This document shows, in pieces, positions 16,467-25,595 of a stretch of DNA of 64,000 bases; within the stretch, counting starts at the first letter, position 1, and each line of letters begins with the position of its first letter. The translations under genes and the position numbers were made by a program. Origin of the DNA: Polynucleobacter hirudinilacicola (GTDB lineage: Bacteria; Pseudomonadota; Gammaproteobacteria; Burkholderiales; Burkholderiaceae); the NCBI RefSeq assembly GCF_002192535.1, contig NZ_NAIA01000003.1, forward strand, positions 589,954 to 653,953. The letters are read 5' to 3'. The notes under the pieces were generated by a model. The model did no database searches, was not told where the DNA came from, and saw only the letters and a list, made by a program, of their open reading frames with translations.

Positions 16467-18590
16467 TTAGGATAAGCCACCATGGCGAAGCAGGGCATCA
16501 ATACTGGGCTCTCTGCCACGGAAGGCTTTAAAGGATTCAGCGGCAGGGCGACTGCCACCCACTTCCAGGATTTCTTCACGGTAACGCGTGCCAGTCTTGG
16601 CGTCCAAAACGCTGCCAGTCAGCTTTGCAGCTTCCTCAAAGGCAGAGTAAGCATCAGCAGAAAGTACCTCAGCCCATTTATAGCTGTAGTAACCAGCAGC
16701 ATAGCCGCCAGCAAAAATGTGACTGAAAGAATTAATCCAGCGAGAGATCTCGGGCTGCGGAATGATGTTGTACTCATCGGCGATATTTCTAGAAACATCG
16801 AGCACTGCATGTCCTTTAGCGTCCTTTACATCAAAGCTAGAATGCAAACGCCAATCTGTTAATGACATTACGATTTGACGTAGGGTTGCTAAACCATTTT
16901 GGAAGTTCTTAGCAGCAAGAATTTTGTCAAAGAGTTCTCGTGGTAATGGTTTACCAGTTTCTGCATGTGCTGTCATTTTCTCGAGCACTTCCCATTCCCA
17001 GCAGAAGTTTTCCATGAACTGACTTGGTAGCTCGACAGCATCCCACTCAACACCATTGATGCCAGATACACCCAAAGCACTCACTTGTGTCAGGAGGTGA
17101 TGTAAACCATGGCCACTTTCATGAAAGAGGGTAATGACATCATCATGAGTAATGGTCGGTTGGCGTAACACTCCATCCACCTTCACTGGTGGAGCAAAGT
17201 TACAGACGAGATAAGCTACTGGTACCTGGATTTCTCCATTAGGCAACTCTCTGCGGCCACGGGCATCATCCATCCAAGCTCCGCCGCGCTTGCCGGGACG
17301 AGCATAGGGGTCTAGGTAGAAATAAGCCCGTATTTTTCCAGCCTGGTCTTTAACAGCAAAGGATTGCACATCAGCATGCCAAGTCGGCAAGTCTGCAGCT
17401 TCAATCTTGACGCCAAATAATGTCTGAATAACTTGGAATAAGCCATCTAAGACTTTGGGTAATGGAAAGTATTGCTTGAGTTCATTTTCGGAGAATGAGT
17501 AACGTGCCTGCTTTAAACGTTCAGCAGCAAATGGAATATCCCATGGCTCAAGTCCATCTGTAAATCCTAGCTCTGCTTTTGCATACTCACACAACTCTTG
17601 CCAATCTTTCTGGGCAAACGGTTTTGATTTAATTGCAAAGTTTGTCAGGAAGAGATCTACCTCATCAACAGTATTGGCCATCTTCGGCGCCAAACTCAAG
17701 GCTGCATAGTTTGCAAAACCCAGCATACGCGCCTCTTCATCGCGCAGACGCAATTGATCCAACATATTGTGAGTGTTATCCCAATCAAGCTTGCCTTTGC
17801 CATATTGTGGTGCTAACTCTGAGGAGCGCGTGACATAAGCTTGATACATGAGGCGACGCAGCGCTCGATTCTCGGAATACTGCATCACGGGATAGTAAGA
17901 GGGAAAGTGCAGGGTAAAAGCCCAGCCTTGCAGACCCTTTTGCTGAGCAGTATCTGCCGCAGCAGCAATAGCATCATCAGGCATGCCAGCAAGATCAGTT
18001 TTATCGCTTACTAGATGAACAAAGCCATCGGTCGCATCTAAAACATGATCCGAGAAGGCTTTGCCTAGAACAGCTTGTTCATCCTGAATGGCAGAGAAGC
18101 GTGGTTTATCAGCATCACTTAATTCTGCGCCACCCAAACGAAAATCGCGCAAGGAGTTTTCAATCACTTTTTTCTGAGCACGATTGAGCTTTGCAAAATC
18201 AGGACTATTTTTGAGTTCTTTAAATTTCTTATAGAGCGCTAAGTTTTGTCCAAGACTAGAAAAGAATGCGGTAACCTCTGGCAACATCTCTCCATAGGCG
18301 GTACGCAACTCTGGGGTATCAGCCACGCTATTGAGATGGGAGATAACGCCCCAAGATCTTCCGAGCGCTTCGGTAGCATCTTCTAGAGGCTCTGCTAATT
18401 GATCCCAGCTCGATGGGGTCTTAGGATCAGTCGCAGTATCTACAGCATCCTGTGCATGCTTGAGTAAGAATTGAATTGCAGGAGCAATGTGCTCGGGCTT
18501 TACTTGAGAGTACGGGGCAATGCCACGACCAAAAGTCAGGAGCGGATTATGTTGTAATGCGGCAGGTAGGGTAAAGAGGGCTGTAGTCAT
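16467..18590 (-). CDS. prlC: Oligopeptidase A (M3 metallopeptidase)
   Basis: This 707-residue protein matches M3 family oligopeptidase A in length. The zinc site is TLFHESGHGLHHLL, with His490, Glu491 and His494, and a downstream Glu in NGVEWDAVELPSQFMENF. The C-terminus has GGYAAGYYSYKWAEVLSADA, a family signature. It is a cytoplasmic zinc peptidase that degrades short peptides, including cleaved signal peptides. It is the last gene of a probable sensor-regulator-folD-prlC run, 19 bp after folD. Confidence 0.95.
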   Translation of the reverse strand: MTTALFTLPAALQHNPLLTFGRGIAPYSQVKPEHIAPAIQFLLKHAQDAVDTATDPKTPSSWDQLAEPLEDATEALGRSWGVISHLNSVADTPELRTAYGEMLPEVTAFFSSLGQNLALYKKFKELKNSPDFAKLNRAQKKVIENSLRDFRLGGAELSDADKPRFSAIQDEQAVLGKAFSDHVLDATDGFVHLVSDKTDLAGMPDDAIAAAADTAQQKGLQGWAFTLHFPSYYPVMQYSENRALRRLMYQAYVTRSSELAPQYGKGKLDWDNTHNMLDQLRLRDEEARMLGFANYAALSLAPKMANTVDEVDLFLTNFAIKSKPFAQKDWQELCEYAKAELGFTDGLEPWDIPFAAERLKQARYSFSENELKQYFPLPKVLDGLFQVIQTLFGVKIEAADLPTWHADVQSFAVKDQAGKIRAYFYLDPYARPGKRGGAWMDDARGRRELPNGEIQVPVAYLVCNFAPPVKVDGVLRQPTITHDDVITLFHESGHGLHHLLTQVSALGVSGINGVEWDAVELPSQFMENFCWEWEVLEKMTAHAETGKPLPRELFDKILAAKNFQNGLATLRQIVMSLTDWRLHSSFDVKDAKGHAVLDVSRNIADEYNIIPQPEISRWINSFSHIFAGGYAAGYYSYKWAEVLSADAYSAFEEAAKLTGSVLDAKTGTRYREEILEVGGSRPAAESFKAFRGREPSIDALLRHGGLS

Positions 18591-18609
18591 ACCCTCTAGC
18601 TTAATGGAT

Positions 18610-19464
18610 CTAAGGCTTGGCTGCTTTTTCTGCTGCTTCTAAAGTATTCATGAGCAACATGGTGATAGTCATAGGTCCAACACCACCTGGTACAGGAGTA
18701 ATCCAGCCGGCGATATATTTAGCGGCATCAAAATCGACATCCCCGCAGAGCTTGCCATCCGGCATACGGTTGATGCCTACGTCAATCACAACAGCACCAT
18801 TTTTCACCATATCGCCTGAAATCATCTTAGGCTTACCAGTGGCAACTACAAGGATATCGGCATCTTTGGTGTGATGAGCTAGATCGCGGGTTTTACTATT
18901 GCAGATAGTGACAGTGGCTCCCGCTTGCAGGAGGAGCATCGCCATCGGTTTACCGACAATATTAGAGGCACCAACGATGACAGCACGAGCACCCCGAATA
19001 GGGTAATCAATACTTTCTAAAATCTTCATGCAGCCATAAGGAGTGCAGGGCTTGAATTCTGGTTGGCCGACCATCAAGGCACCAGCGTTGGCTACGTGGA
19101 AACCATCCACATCTTTTTCAGGGGCAATCGCTTCAAGCACACGCTCAGCAGCAATATGTTCTGGCAGTGGCAATTGCACCAAGATGCCATGAATCGATGG
19201 GTCAGCATTGAGGGTGGCAATTCGAGCCAGTAATTCTTCTTCGCCCAACTCTGCAGAGTAGCGCTCTAAAACAGAATGAAAGCCAACATCCTCACATGCT
19301 TTTACTTTATTGCGAACATATACTTGGCTGGCAGGATTTTCACCAACGACGATGACTGCTAGTCCAGGGCGAACTCCTTTGGCGGTAACAATCGCACCTC
19401 GAGCAGCTATTTCAGTACGTAGTTTTTTAGAGAGGGCGTTACCGTCTAGTAATTGTGCTGGCAT
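18610..19464 (-). CDS. folD: Methylenetetrahydrofolate dehydrogenase / methenyl-THF cyclohydrolase
   Basis: This 284-residue protein carries FolD motifs: [20 protein letters not shown] with the catalytic Lys, [37 protein letters not shown], and [21 protein letters not shown] at the NADP site, with [18 protein letters not shown] near the end. It interconverts 5,10-methylene-THF and 10-formyl-THF in the cytoplasm, feeding purine, thymidylate and formyl-Met synthesis. It lies 20 bp after the response regulator gene. Confidence 0.97.
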   Translation of the reverse strand: MPAQLLDGNALSKKLRTEIAARGAIVTAKGVRPGLAVIVVGENPASQVYVRNKVKACEDVGFHSVLERYSAELGEEELLARIATLNADPSIHGILVQLPLPEHIAAERVLEAIAPEKDVDGFHVANAGALMVGQPEFKPCTPYGCMKILESIDYPIRGARAVIVGASNIVGKPMAMLLLQAGATVTICNSKTRDLAHHTKDADILVVATGKPKMISGDMVKNGAVVIDVGINRMPDGKLCGDVDFDAAKYIAGWITPVPGGVGPMTITMLLMNTLEAAEKAAKP

Positions 19465-19484
19465 TGCGAGTGTATTAATTGGGG

Positions 19485-20129
19485 TTAATTAGGTTGCGGA
19501 TCAGATAAAGCCAAGCGGAGCAGATCTGCAACGGTATTGACGTTGAGCTTCTCCATAATATTGGCGCGGTGGGCTTCTACAGTCTTAATAGAGATGCCAA
19601 GATCATCTGCGATCTGTTTGTTTAAGCGACCAGCAACAATGCGCTCCAATACTTGACGCTCACGACCAGTGAGCTTGCTGAGCAAACTATGGGTAATTTT
19701 GCGTTGGCTCGCTTGTGAGTAATCTACCCTTGCTTTAGCAAGCATACGATCTACTAGGCCGCAGAGATCGTTTTCTTTAAATGGTTTTTCAATGAAATCG
19801 ACTGCACCACGTTTCATTGTGGAGACTGCCATCGAGACATCACCATGGCCAGTAATAAAAGCAACTGGCATTGGGAGGTTTTCGCTAATTAAGCGTTCTT
19901 GCAGTTCGAGGCCTGACATGCCGGGCATACGCACATCCAAAATAGCGCAAGAAATAGTTGATTTATCGGTGCTTTGTAAAGATTGCAAGAAGCGCTCGGC
20001 GCTTGCATGACAACGCACTACATAACCATTGCTCTCTAAAAGCCAAGTGAGTGAATCACGCACAGCCTCATCATCATCGACGACGTAAACAACTTCGGCT
20101 TGGTTTGGTTTGGCAGCAGCTAAGTTCAT
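19485..20129 (-). CDS. FixJ/NarL-type response regulator
   Basis: This 214-residue protein has a receiver domain ([12 protein letters not shown], phosphoacceptor D65 in ILDVRMPG, Thr93 in ITGHGD, K115) and a LuxR-type helix-turn-helix at the C-terminus ([20 protein letters not shown] and [16 protein letters not shown]). It should be phosphorylated by the kinase encoded immediately upstream and then bind DNA. The pair is divergent from aceE, so control of pyruvate dehydrogenase or of a related metabolic signal is plausible but not shown. Confidence 0.93.
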   Translation of the reverse strand: MNLAAAKPNQAEVVYVVDDDEAVRDSLTWLLESNGYVVRCHASAERFLQSLQSTDKSTISCAILDVRMPGMSGLELQERLISENLPMPVAFITGHGDVSMAVSTMKRGAVDFIEKPFKENDLCGLVDRMLAKARVDYSQASQRKITHSLLSKLTGRERQVLERIVAGRLNKQIADDLGISIKTVEAHRANIMEKLNVNTVADLLRLALSDPQPN

Positions 20130-20165
20130 ATTGGGTCTCGCAAGGTAAATCTAAAAATAGGATAT

Positions 20166-22682
20166 CTATTCATTTTCCTTTGAATCAGGAGATTCTAGGG
20201 GTAAGAGTATTGTAAAGGTGCAGCCGGCCAGCTTGGTCCGTTCCGAGTCCATGGTATTGGATGCCCAAAGGCGCCCGTGGTGGGATTCGATAATGGAGCG
20301 GCAAATATTGAGCCCCATGCCCATTCCATCCGTTTTGGTGCTAAAAAATGGTTCAAACATGCGTTCCATGACGGATTCGGCGATACCACCCCCAGTATCC
20401 GTGACTTGAATGCGTATCATGGCTGGGAAGGTACTGGTATCTAAGTCCGCGCTGATATTGACCGGTGCGGCTGACCAGCGGGAAGAGAGAGGGTAGGCCT
20501 CCCGCACGCTGTCTAAGCCATTTTTCAAGAGATTGACTAGAACTTGCAAGATCAGCACTGGGTCTAAATTGATCTCAGGCAAATTATTGGCAATATTAGA
20601 AGAAATGCTCAAGCGATGACGATTCGCCTCAATTTCCACAAGACCAACCGCATCGTTAATGATCTCAGAGATATTGGAATATTTGCGTTGAGGCTCGCTG
20701 CGTTTCACAAATCCACGAATACGCTGAATGATGGTGCCAGCTCGGTGCGCTTGATCAGAGGCTTTTTCTAGCGCAGGCAGGATATCTTTACTCATGGATG
20801 GATCGAGACTACCCTCTAGGCGTTTGGCGATACCCATACAGTAATTGGAAATTGCAGACAGCGGTTGATTTAATTCATGCGCGAGAGAGGACGCCATTTC
20901 ACCCATGGTAGTGAGTCGACTTGTAAATTGCATACGTTCTTCCTGCTGACGTGCTAAATCATCCGCCTCCTTGCGCATCGTGATGTCAGTAGCAATCAAG
21001 AGTTGAGCTAAGTGACCGTCCACCCAAGGGATGAAGCGACGGCGTACCTCAAACCATTTATTGCTACCGTCATCCAATTGAATTTCTTCTGACTCTGACT
21101 CTTGATATAGGAAAGCAGTTGGAATGCCCGGAGGTGAATCTTGTAAATCTTCAGCAACATCGTGCAGTGTTTCAAGATTATTGTCACTACCCGCTAATTT
21201 GAAGTGGCCTTTGGAATCATCCCCAAAATTTTCTTTATAGAAGCGATTGGCAAATAAAAGTTTGTCATTTTCCAAGTCCACTACTGATACGGCAGCATCC
21301 AACCCCTCTAGTACGGTTACAAAGCGCTCTTGAGAGGCAGCAAGTTCTTCACGAATCTTCTTTGGCTCGGAAATATCAATTAAGGAGGTGACCCAACCTG
21401 ATTGTTTGCCCTTTTCATTAATTAAGGGGGCAATGAAAGTACGCGTTTGGATTAAGGAGCCATCACTACGCAAAATCACACCCTCAATCCCTGTTTTTGC
21501 GATCACCTCAGATTTGAGGGCGCGATTCATCTTCTCAACCAGCTCATCACGTCTAGAGTCAGGCCAGAAGGGGAATGGCGGGGTGAGGCCAATCAGTTCT
21601 TTTGCTGACCAGCCCGTCATCTCGCAAAATGCTCGGTTGACATAAGTGATGCGCTTTTGCATATCATGTGCGCGTATGCCAACTGGGGTAGAGTTTTCCA
21701 TGGCATTACGAAAGCTGGTTTCGGTTCTTAGGCTTGCTTCTGCTTCTTGACGGACTTGCATCTGCTTTAAGACAGACCACAGACTCCAAATTACGAAGGC
21801 GCACAATCCAAGTACTACACCAATCAACATTCTGAATGTGAGATTAGTGGGTGGTGGATAGGTGTCAATTCGTAACGTGAGGTTAGGGCTCAGGACGCCA
21901 ATATCCAAACTGGTTTGATTACTAAATGCCCTCTTAGGAGTGTCTCGATCAGAGGAGATGGAGAGCACTCTCTCGTTATCAGTTAAAAGAGTAAAGCGGT
22001 AATAAGCCTTAAGCTCTCCTGGCACAACATCCAAAATACCTTGAGTGGTATAGAGGGCTGCTAAAAACCCAATAATTTCTCCGCCGACCATATTAGGAAC
22101 GACTTGCCAAAATACAGTTTTTCTTTCTCTTGCTAAGGGTTCATTGCTTGGAAAATTCAAGTTAATGAATTGGCTAAATGATGCTCTGCTGGTGCTTCTA
22201 CTTAATTCGATTGCGGTAGAAAGTCCTTCATTAGCTAACTCGTCGTTCTGAGTTCTAGCGATCCAATCTGTTTTATTGTTACTTAGTGGCGCTGTCCATT
22301 GCCTCTGATTTTTTGCATTGATCCATACAATTTTGACAATCTCATGGTTATTTAAAACTAGATCATCAGCTTGTTCGTAAGCCAGCCTTTTTAGTCTCTC
22401 CTGATCTTCATTGGCGGCAAGTTCGCGATTAATGCTGATGAAGGCATCCAGATTATTCGCAAAGCGCAATTGGATTCGTTGCTTAGCAAATGAGAGCTCC
22501 CTAAATAGTGCTGACTCTTGCTGATTCTTGTCTTGTAATTGCAATGTCCCCAAAATGACGCCCATGACGGCCGTAAAAATGACGATAGCAATTAAAGGGG
22601 TGTATACGAGCCTAAAGCCCCGTATTTTTCGGAGCCATTTGAATGGACTGAGGAGCAAGCTCAAAAAAGCCGTAAATTTCAT
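20166..22682 (-). CDS. PAS-domain sensor histidine kinase
   Basis: This 838-residue inner-membrane kinase has two membrane segments (residues about 25-47 and 284-307) around a periplasmic sensor region of about 235 residues. Two PAS domains follow (about 320-440 and 450-570), then the HisKA dimerization region with phosphoacceptor His602 in LAHELNQPLSAIS and an ATPase domain (LVNLLKNGLDSV, DTGGGIAES, GMGMGLNICRSI). The architecture resembles FixL/DctB-type kinases paired with FixJ-like regulators, which is what follows it. The ligand is unknown. It is divergent from aceE across a 203-bp gap. Confidence 0.93.
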   Translation of the reverse strand: MKFTAFLSLLLSPFKWLRKIRGFRLVYTPLIAIVIFTAVMGVILGTLQLQDKNQQESALFRELSFAKQRIQLRFANNLDAFISINRELAANEDQERLKRLAYEQADDLVLNNHEIVKIVWINAKNQRQWTAPLSNNKTDWIARTQNDELANEGLSTAIELSRSTSRASFSQFINLNFPSNEPLARERKTVFWQVVPNMVGGEIIGFLAALYTTQGILDVVPGELKAYYRFTLLTDNERVLSISSDRDTPKRAFSNQTSLDIGVLSPNLTLRIDTYPPPTNLTFRMLIGVVLGLCAFVIWSLWSVLKQMQVRQEAEASLRTETSFRNAMENSTPVGIRAHDMQKRITYVNRAFCEMTGWSAKELIGLTPPFPFWPDSRRDELVEKMNRALKSEVIAKTGIEGVILRSDGSLIQTRTFIAPLINEKGKQSGWVTSLIDISEPKKIREELAASQERFVTVLEGLDAAVSVVDLENDKLLFANRFYKENFGDDSKGHFKLAGSDNNLETLHDVAEDLQDSPPGIPTAFLYQESESEEIQLDDGSNKWFEVRRRFIPWVDGHLAQLLIATDITMRKEADDLARQQEERMQFTSRLTTMGEMASSLAHELNQPLSAISNYCMGIAKRLEGSLDPSMSKDILPALEKASDQAHRAGTIIQRIRGFVKRSEPQRKYSNISEIINDAVGLVEIEANRHRLSISSNIANNLPEINLDPVLILQVLVNLLKNGLDSVREAYPLSSRWSAAPVNISADLDTSTFPAMIRIQVTDTGGGIAESVMERMFEPFFSTKTDGMGMGLNICRSIIESHHGRLWASNTMDSERTKLAGCTFTILLPLESPDSKENE

Positions 22683-22768
22683 GAATGAGGCCTATTTTGC
22701 CTTAATGCGCGCCTGAAAATGGCTTTTCTTGTGTCAATTCAAGATCTTATTTGCAGCGCAACAAAATA

Positions 22769-22799
22769 CCACATTATGAGAAATATTATCATTATGTGG
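22769..22799. promoter_or_regulatory. Inverted repeat between the sensor kinase gene and aceE
   Basis: CCACATTATGA and TCATTATGTGG are 11-base arms with one mismatch, 9 bases apart. The centre is about 100 bp before aceE and just upstream of a candidate aceE promoter. It may be an operator for one or both divergent transcripts; the binding protein is unknown. Confidence 0.45.
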
Positions 22800-22807
22800 G
22801 AAATTGC

Positions 22808-22836
22808 TTGTTTACACTCATATACCTTCCTAAAAT
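22808..22836 (+). promoter_or_regulatory. Candidate sigma-70 promoter of aceE
   Basis: TTGTTT (22808-22813) and TAAAAT (22831-22836) are separated by 17 bases. The -10 matches five of six consensus bases and the -35 three of six, so activation by a regulator would fit. Confidence 0.35.
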
Positions 22837-22885
22837 ATTGCCTATAAAGTGAATAACTCAGTGAAGTATTTAATGGAGACAAGTT

Positions 22886-25582
22886 ATGGCCGCAGTTCCA
22901 GAGCAGGTGTTGGGTAAACAGAACGCGCAGGACGTAGATCCGGGCGAGACTCAAGAATGGTTGCAGGCGCTTGATGGCGTTATTCATAACGAAGGTCCAG
23001 AACGCGCTGCCTTTCTAATTGACCAACAAATTTCTCACGCACGGGTGAACGGGGTTGTTCAGCCTTTCCATGCAGAGACGCCTTATATCAATACGATTCC
23101 AGTTGAAGGCCAAGCGCGTTTACCGGGTGACCAGAATATTGAGCATCGTATTCGCTCATACACTCGCTGGAATGCGATGGCGATGGTACTGCGCGCAAAC
23201 AAAGACACCAATGTTGGTGGACATATTTCCTCTTTCCAGTCTGCAGCTACTCTATACGACGTAGGCTACAACCATTTTTGGCATGCACCATCAACTGAGC
23301 ACGGTGGCGATCTGATTTTTGTACAAGGGCACTCTGCTCCAGGAGTTTATGCACGTGCCTATATGTTGGGTCGACTCTCAGATGAGCAACTTAATAATTT
23401 CCGTCAAGAAGTTGGCGGTAAAGGTATTTCTAGTTACCCACATCCATGGTTGATGCCAGATTTTTGGCAGTTCCCAACGGTGTCTATGGGCTTAGGCCCG
23501 ATCATGGCGATTTATCAAGCACGCTTCATGCGCTATATGCAAGACCGCGGCTTCATTAAGAGTGAGGGGCGTAAAGTCTGGGCATTCTTGGGTGATGGCG
23601 AAACCGACGAACCAGAATCTTTGGGTGCCATTGGTATGGCTGGCCGTGAGAAGTTGGACAACCTCATTTTTGTTGTGAACTGTAACTTGCAGCGTCTAGA
23701 TGGACCAGTGCGCGGTAACGGCAGCATCATTCAAGAGCTCGAAAGCGAATTCCGTGGAGCAGGCTGGAATGTGATCAAAGTCGTTTGGGGTGGTCAGTGG
23801 GATGCGCTATTTGCCCGTGATAAAAAAGGTATTTTGATGCAACGCCTTGGCGAGATTGTCGATGGTCAGTACCAGACAATGAAGTCCAAGCATGGCGGCT
23901 ATGTTCGTGAGATAGTTTTTAACACGCCAGAGTTGAAAGCTTTAGTAAGCGACTGGAGTGATGACGAGATTTGGCAACTGAATCGTGGCGGCCATGATCC
24001 TCATAAAGTCTATGCAGCATTTCATGCAGCGGTCAATCACAAGAATCAACCAACGGTAATCTTGGCTCACACCATTAAGGGTCACGGTATGGGCGGTTCA
24101 GGTGAGGCGATGAATATTGCTCACCAAGCTAAGAAGATGAATGATGATGACGTGCGTCGCTTCCGTGATCGTTTCGAGATTCCCGTAAAAGACGAGGATC
24201 TAGACGATATGCCCTTGGTGAAGTTTGCTGAAGGTAGTCCTGAGTTGGAATACATGAAGGCACGCCGTCAAGAATTGGGTGGTTATTTGCCACAGCGTCG
24301 TACCAAGGCAGAAAGCTTGCCTGTTCCTGCGCTGGATGTATTTGCTCCAATGCTTGAGGCAACTGCAGAAGGTCGTGAGATTTCGACAACCATGGCATTT
24401 GTGCGCATGCTAAATACTGTTGTGCGCGATAAAGTTTTAGGTAAACGTGTCGTTCCCATTGTTCCAGATGAGTCCCGTACCTTTGGTATGGAAGGGATGT
24501 TCCGCCAGTTGGGTATCTGGAATCAACTAGGTCAGCTCTATACCCCAGAAGATCATGATCAATTGATGTTCTACAAAGAGGATAAGACTGGCCAGATTCT
24601 GCAAGAAGGTATTAATGAAGCGGGTGGTATGTGCGACTGGATTGCAGCTGCAACTTCATACTCCACTCATGGTGTGCCAATGTTGCCTTTCTACATCTTC
24701 TACTCGATGTTTGGTTTCCAGCGTATTGGTGACTTAGCCTGGGCAGCAGGGGATATGCGTAGCCGCGGCTTCCTATTGGGCGGCACTGCAGGCAGAACTA
24801 CTCTGAACGGCGAGGGCTTGCAACACGAAGATGGCCATAGCCATCTGTGGAGCGGAGCAATTCCGAACTGTATCAGCTATGACCCTACCTTCTCATTTGA
24901 ATTGGCGGTCGTGATTCAAGATGGTATGCGCCGTATGTTAGAAGTTCAGGAAGACGTGTATTACTACGTTACTTTGATGAATGAAAACTATGCTCATCCA
25001 GCAATGCCGAAGGGCGCTGAAAATGACATTATCAAAGGCATGTATAAGCTCAAGTCTGTTGGCGATAGCAACGCTAAGTTGCGTGTCCAATTACTCGGTT
25101 CTGGAACCATCTTCCGTGAAGTGATTGAAGCAGCAGAAATGCTCCAAAAAGATTGGGGCGTTGCTTCTGATTTGTGGGGTTGCCCAAGCTTTACTGAATT
25201 AGGGCGTGATTGGAATTCAGTGCACCGCGCTAACCTATTGAACCCAACAGCAGTACCAGCGCTTTCTCATGTAGAGAAGTGCTTAAAAGATACTTCTGGC
25301 CCAATCGTTGCAGCAACGGATTATGTTCGTTTGTTTGCAGAGCAGATTCGTCCAGCGATCCAGCACATGGGTCGTCGTTATGAGGTGTTAGGTACGGATG
25401 GTTTCGGTCGTTCTGATACCCGTGAAAATCTCCGTGACTTCTTTGAGGTTGATCGTCGTTGGGTAGTGTTAACTGCCTTGAGATCTTTGGTGGATGCAGG
25501 CCAGATGGATCGTCAAAAACTTGCTGAAGCCATTCAGAAATATGGCATCGATACTACTAAACCAAACCCGATGACGGTTTAA
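22886..25582 (+). CDS. aceE: Pyruvate dehydrogenase E1 component (homodimeric)
   Basis: This 898-residue protein has the length and motifs of homodimeric E1. It starts near the family N-terminus (QEWLQALDGVIHNEGPERAA) and carries the thiamine diphosphate motif GDGETDEPE followed by NLIFVVNCNLQRLDGPVRGN. Later blocks include AHTIKGHGMG and TFGMEGMFRQLGIW. It decarboxylates pyruvate and passes the acetyl group to E2 lipoyl arms. TGGAGA lies before the ATG. It is the first gene of aceE-aceF-lpdA and is divergent from a two-component system. Confidence 0.98.
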   Translation: MAAVPEQVLGKQNAQDVDPGETQEWLQALDGVIHNEGPERAAFLIDQQISHARVNGVVQPFHAETPYINTIPVEGQARLPGDQNIEHRIRSYTRWNAMAMVLRANKDTNVGGHISSFQSAATLYDVGYNHFWHAPSTEHGGDLIFVQGHSAPGVYARAYMLGRLSDEQLNNFRQEVGGKGISSYPHPWLMPDFWQFPTVSMGLGPIMAIYQARFMRYMQDRGFIKSEGRKVWAFLGDGETDEPESLGAIGMAGREKLDNLIFVVNCNLQRLDGPVRGNGSIIQELESEFRGAGWNVIKVVWGGQWDALFARDKKGILMQRLGEIVDGQYQTMKSKHGGYVREIVFNTPELKALVSDWSDDEIWQLNRGGHDPHKVYAAFHAAVNHKNQPTVILAHTIKGHGMGGSGEAMNIAHQAKKMNDDDVRRFRDRFEIPVKDEDLDDMPLVKFAEGSPELEYMKARRQELGGYLPQRRTKAESLPVPALDVFAPMLEATAEGREISTTMAFVRMLNTVVRDKVLGKRVVPIVPDESRTFGMEGMFRQLGIWNQLGQLYTPEDHDQLMFYKEDKTGQILQEGINEAGGMCDWIAAATSYSTHGVPMLPFYIFYSMFGFQRIGDLAWAAGDMRSRGFLLGGTAGRTTLNGEGLQHEDGHSHLWSGAIPNCISYDPTFSFELAVVIQDGMRRMLEVQEDVYYYVTLMNENYAHPAMPKGAENDIIKGMYKLKSVGDSNAKLRVQLLGSGTIFREVIEAAEMLQKDWGVASDLWGCPSFTELGRDWNSVHRANLLNPTAVPALSHVEKCLKDTSGPIVAATDYVRLFAEQIRPAIQHMGRRYEVLGTDGFGRSDTRENLRDFFEVDRRWVVLTALRSLVDAGQMDRQKLAEAIQKYGIDTTKPNPMTV

Positions 25583-25595
25583 ACGAGATTAATTC

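Noticed and set aside
22771..22795. Fur-box-like sequence (ATTATCATTAT) before aceE
   Set aside because: Only the right half resembles the Fur consensus. The longer dyad at 22769-22799 explains the region better.
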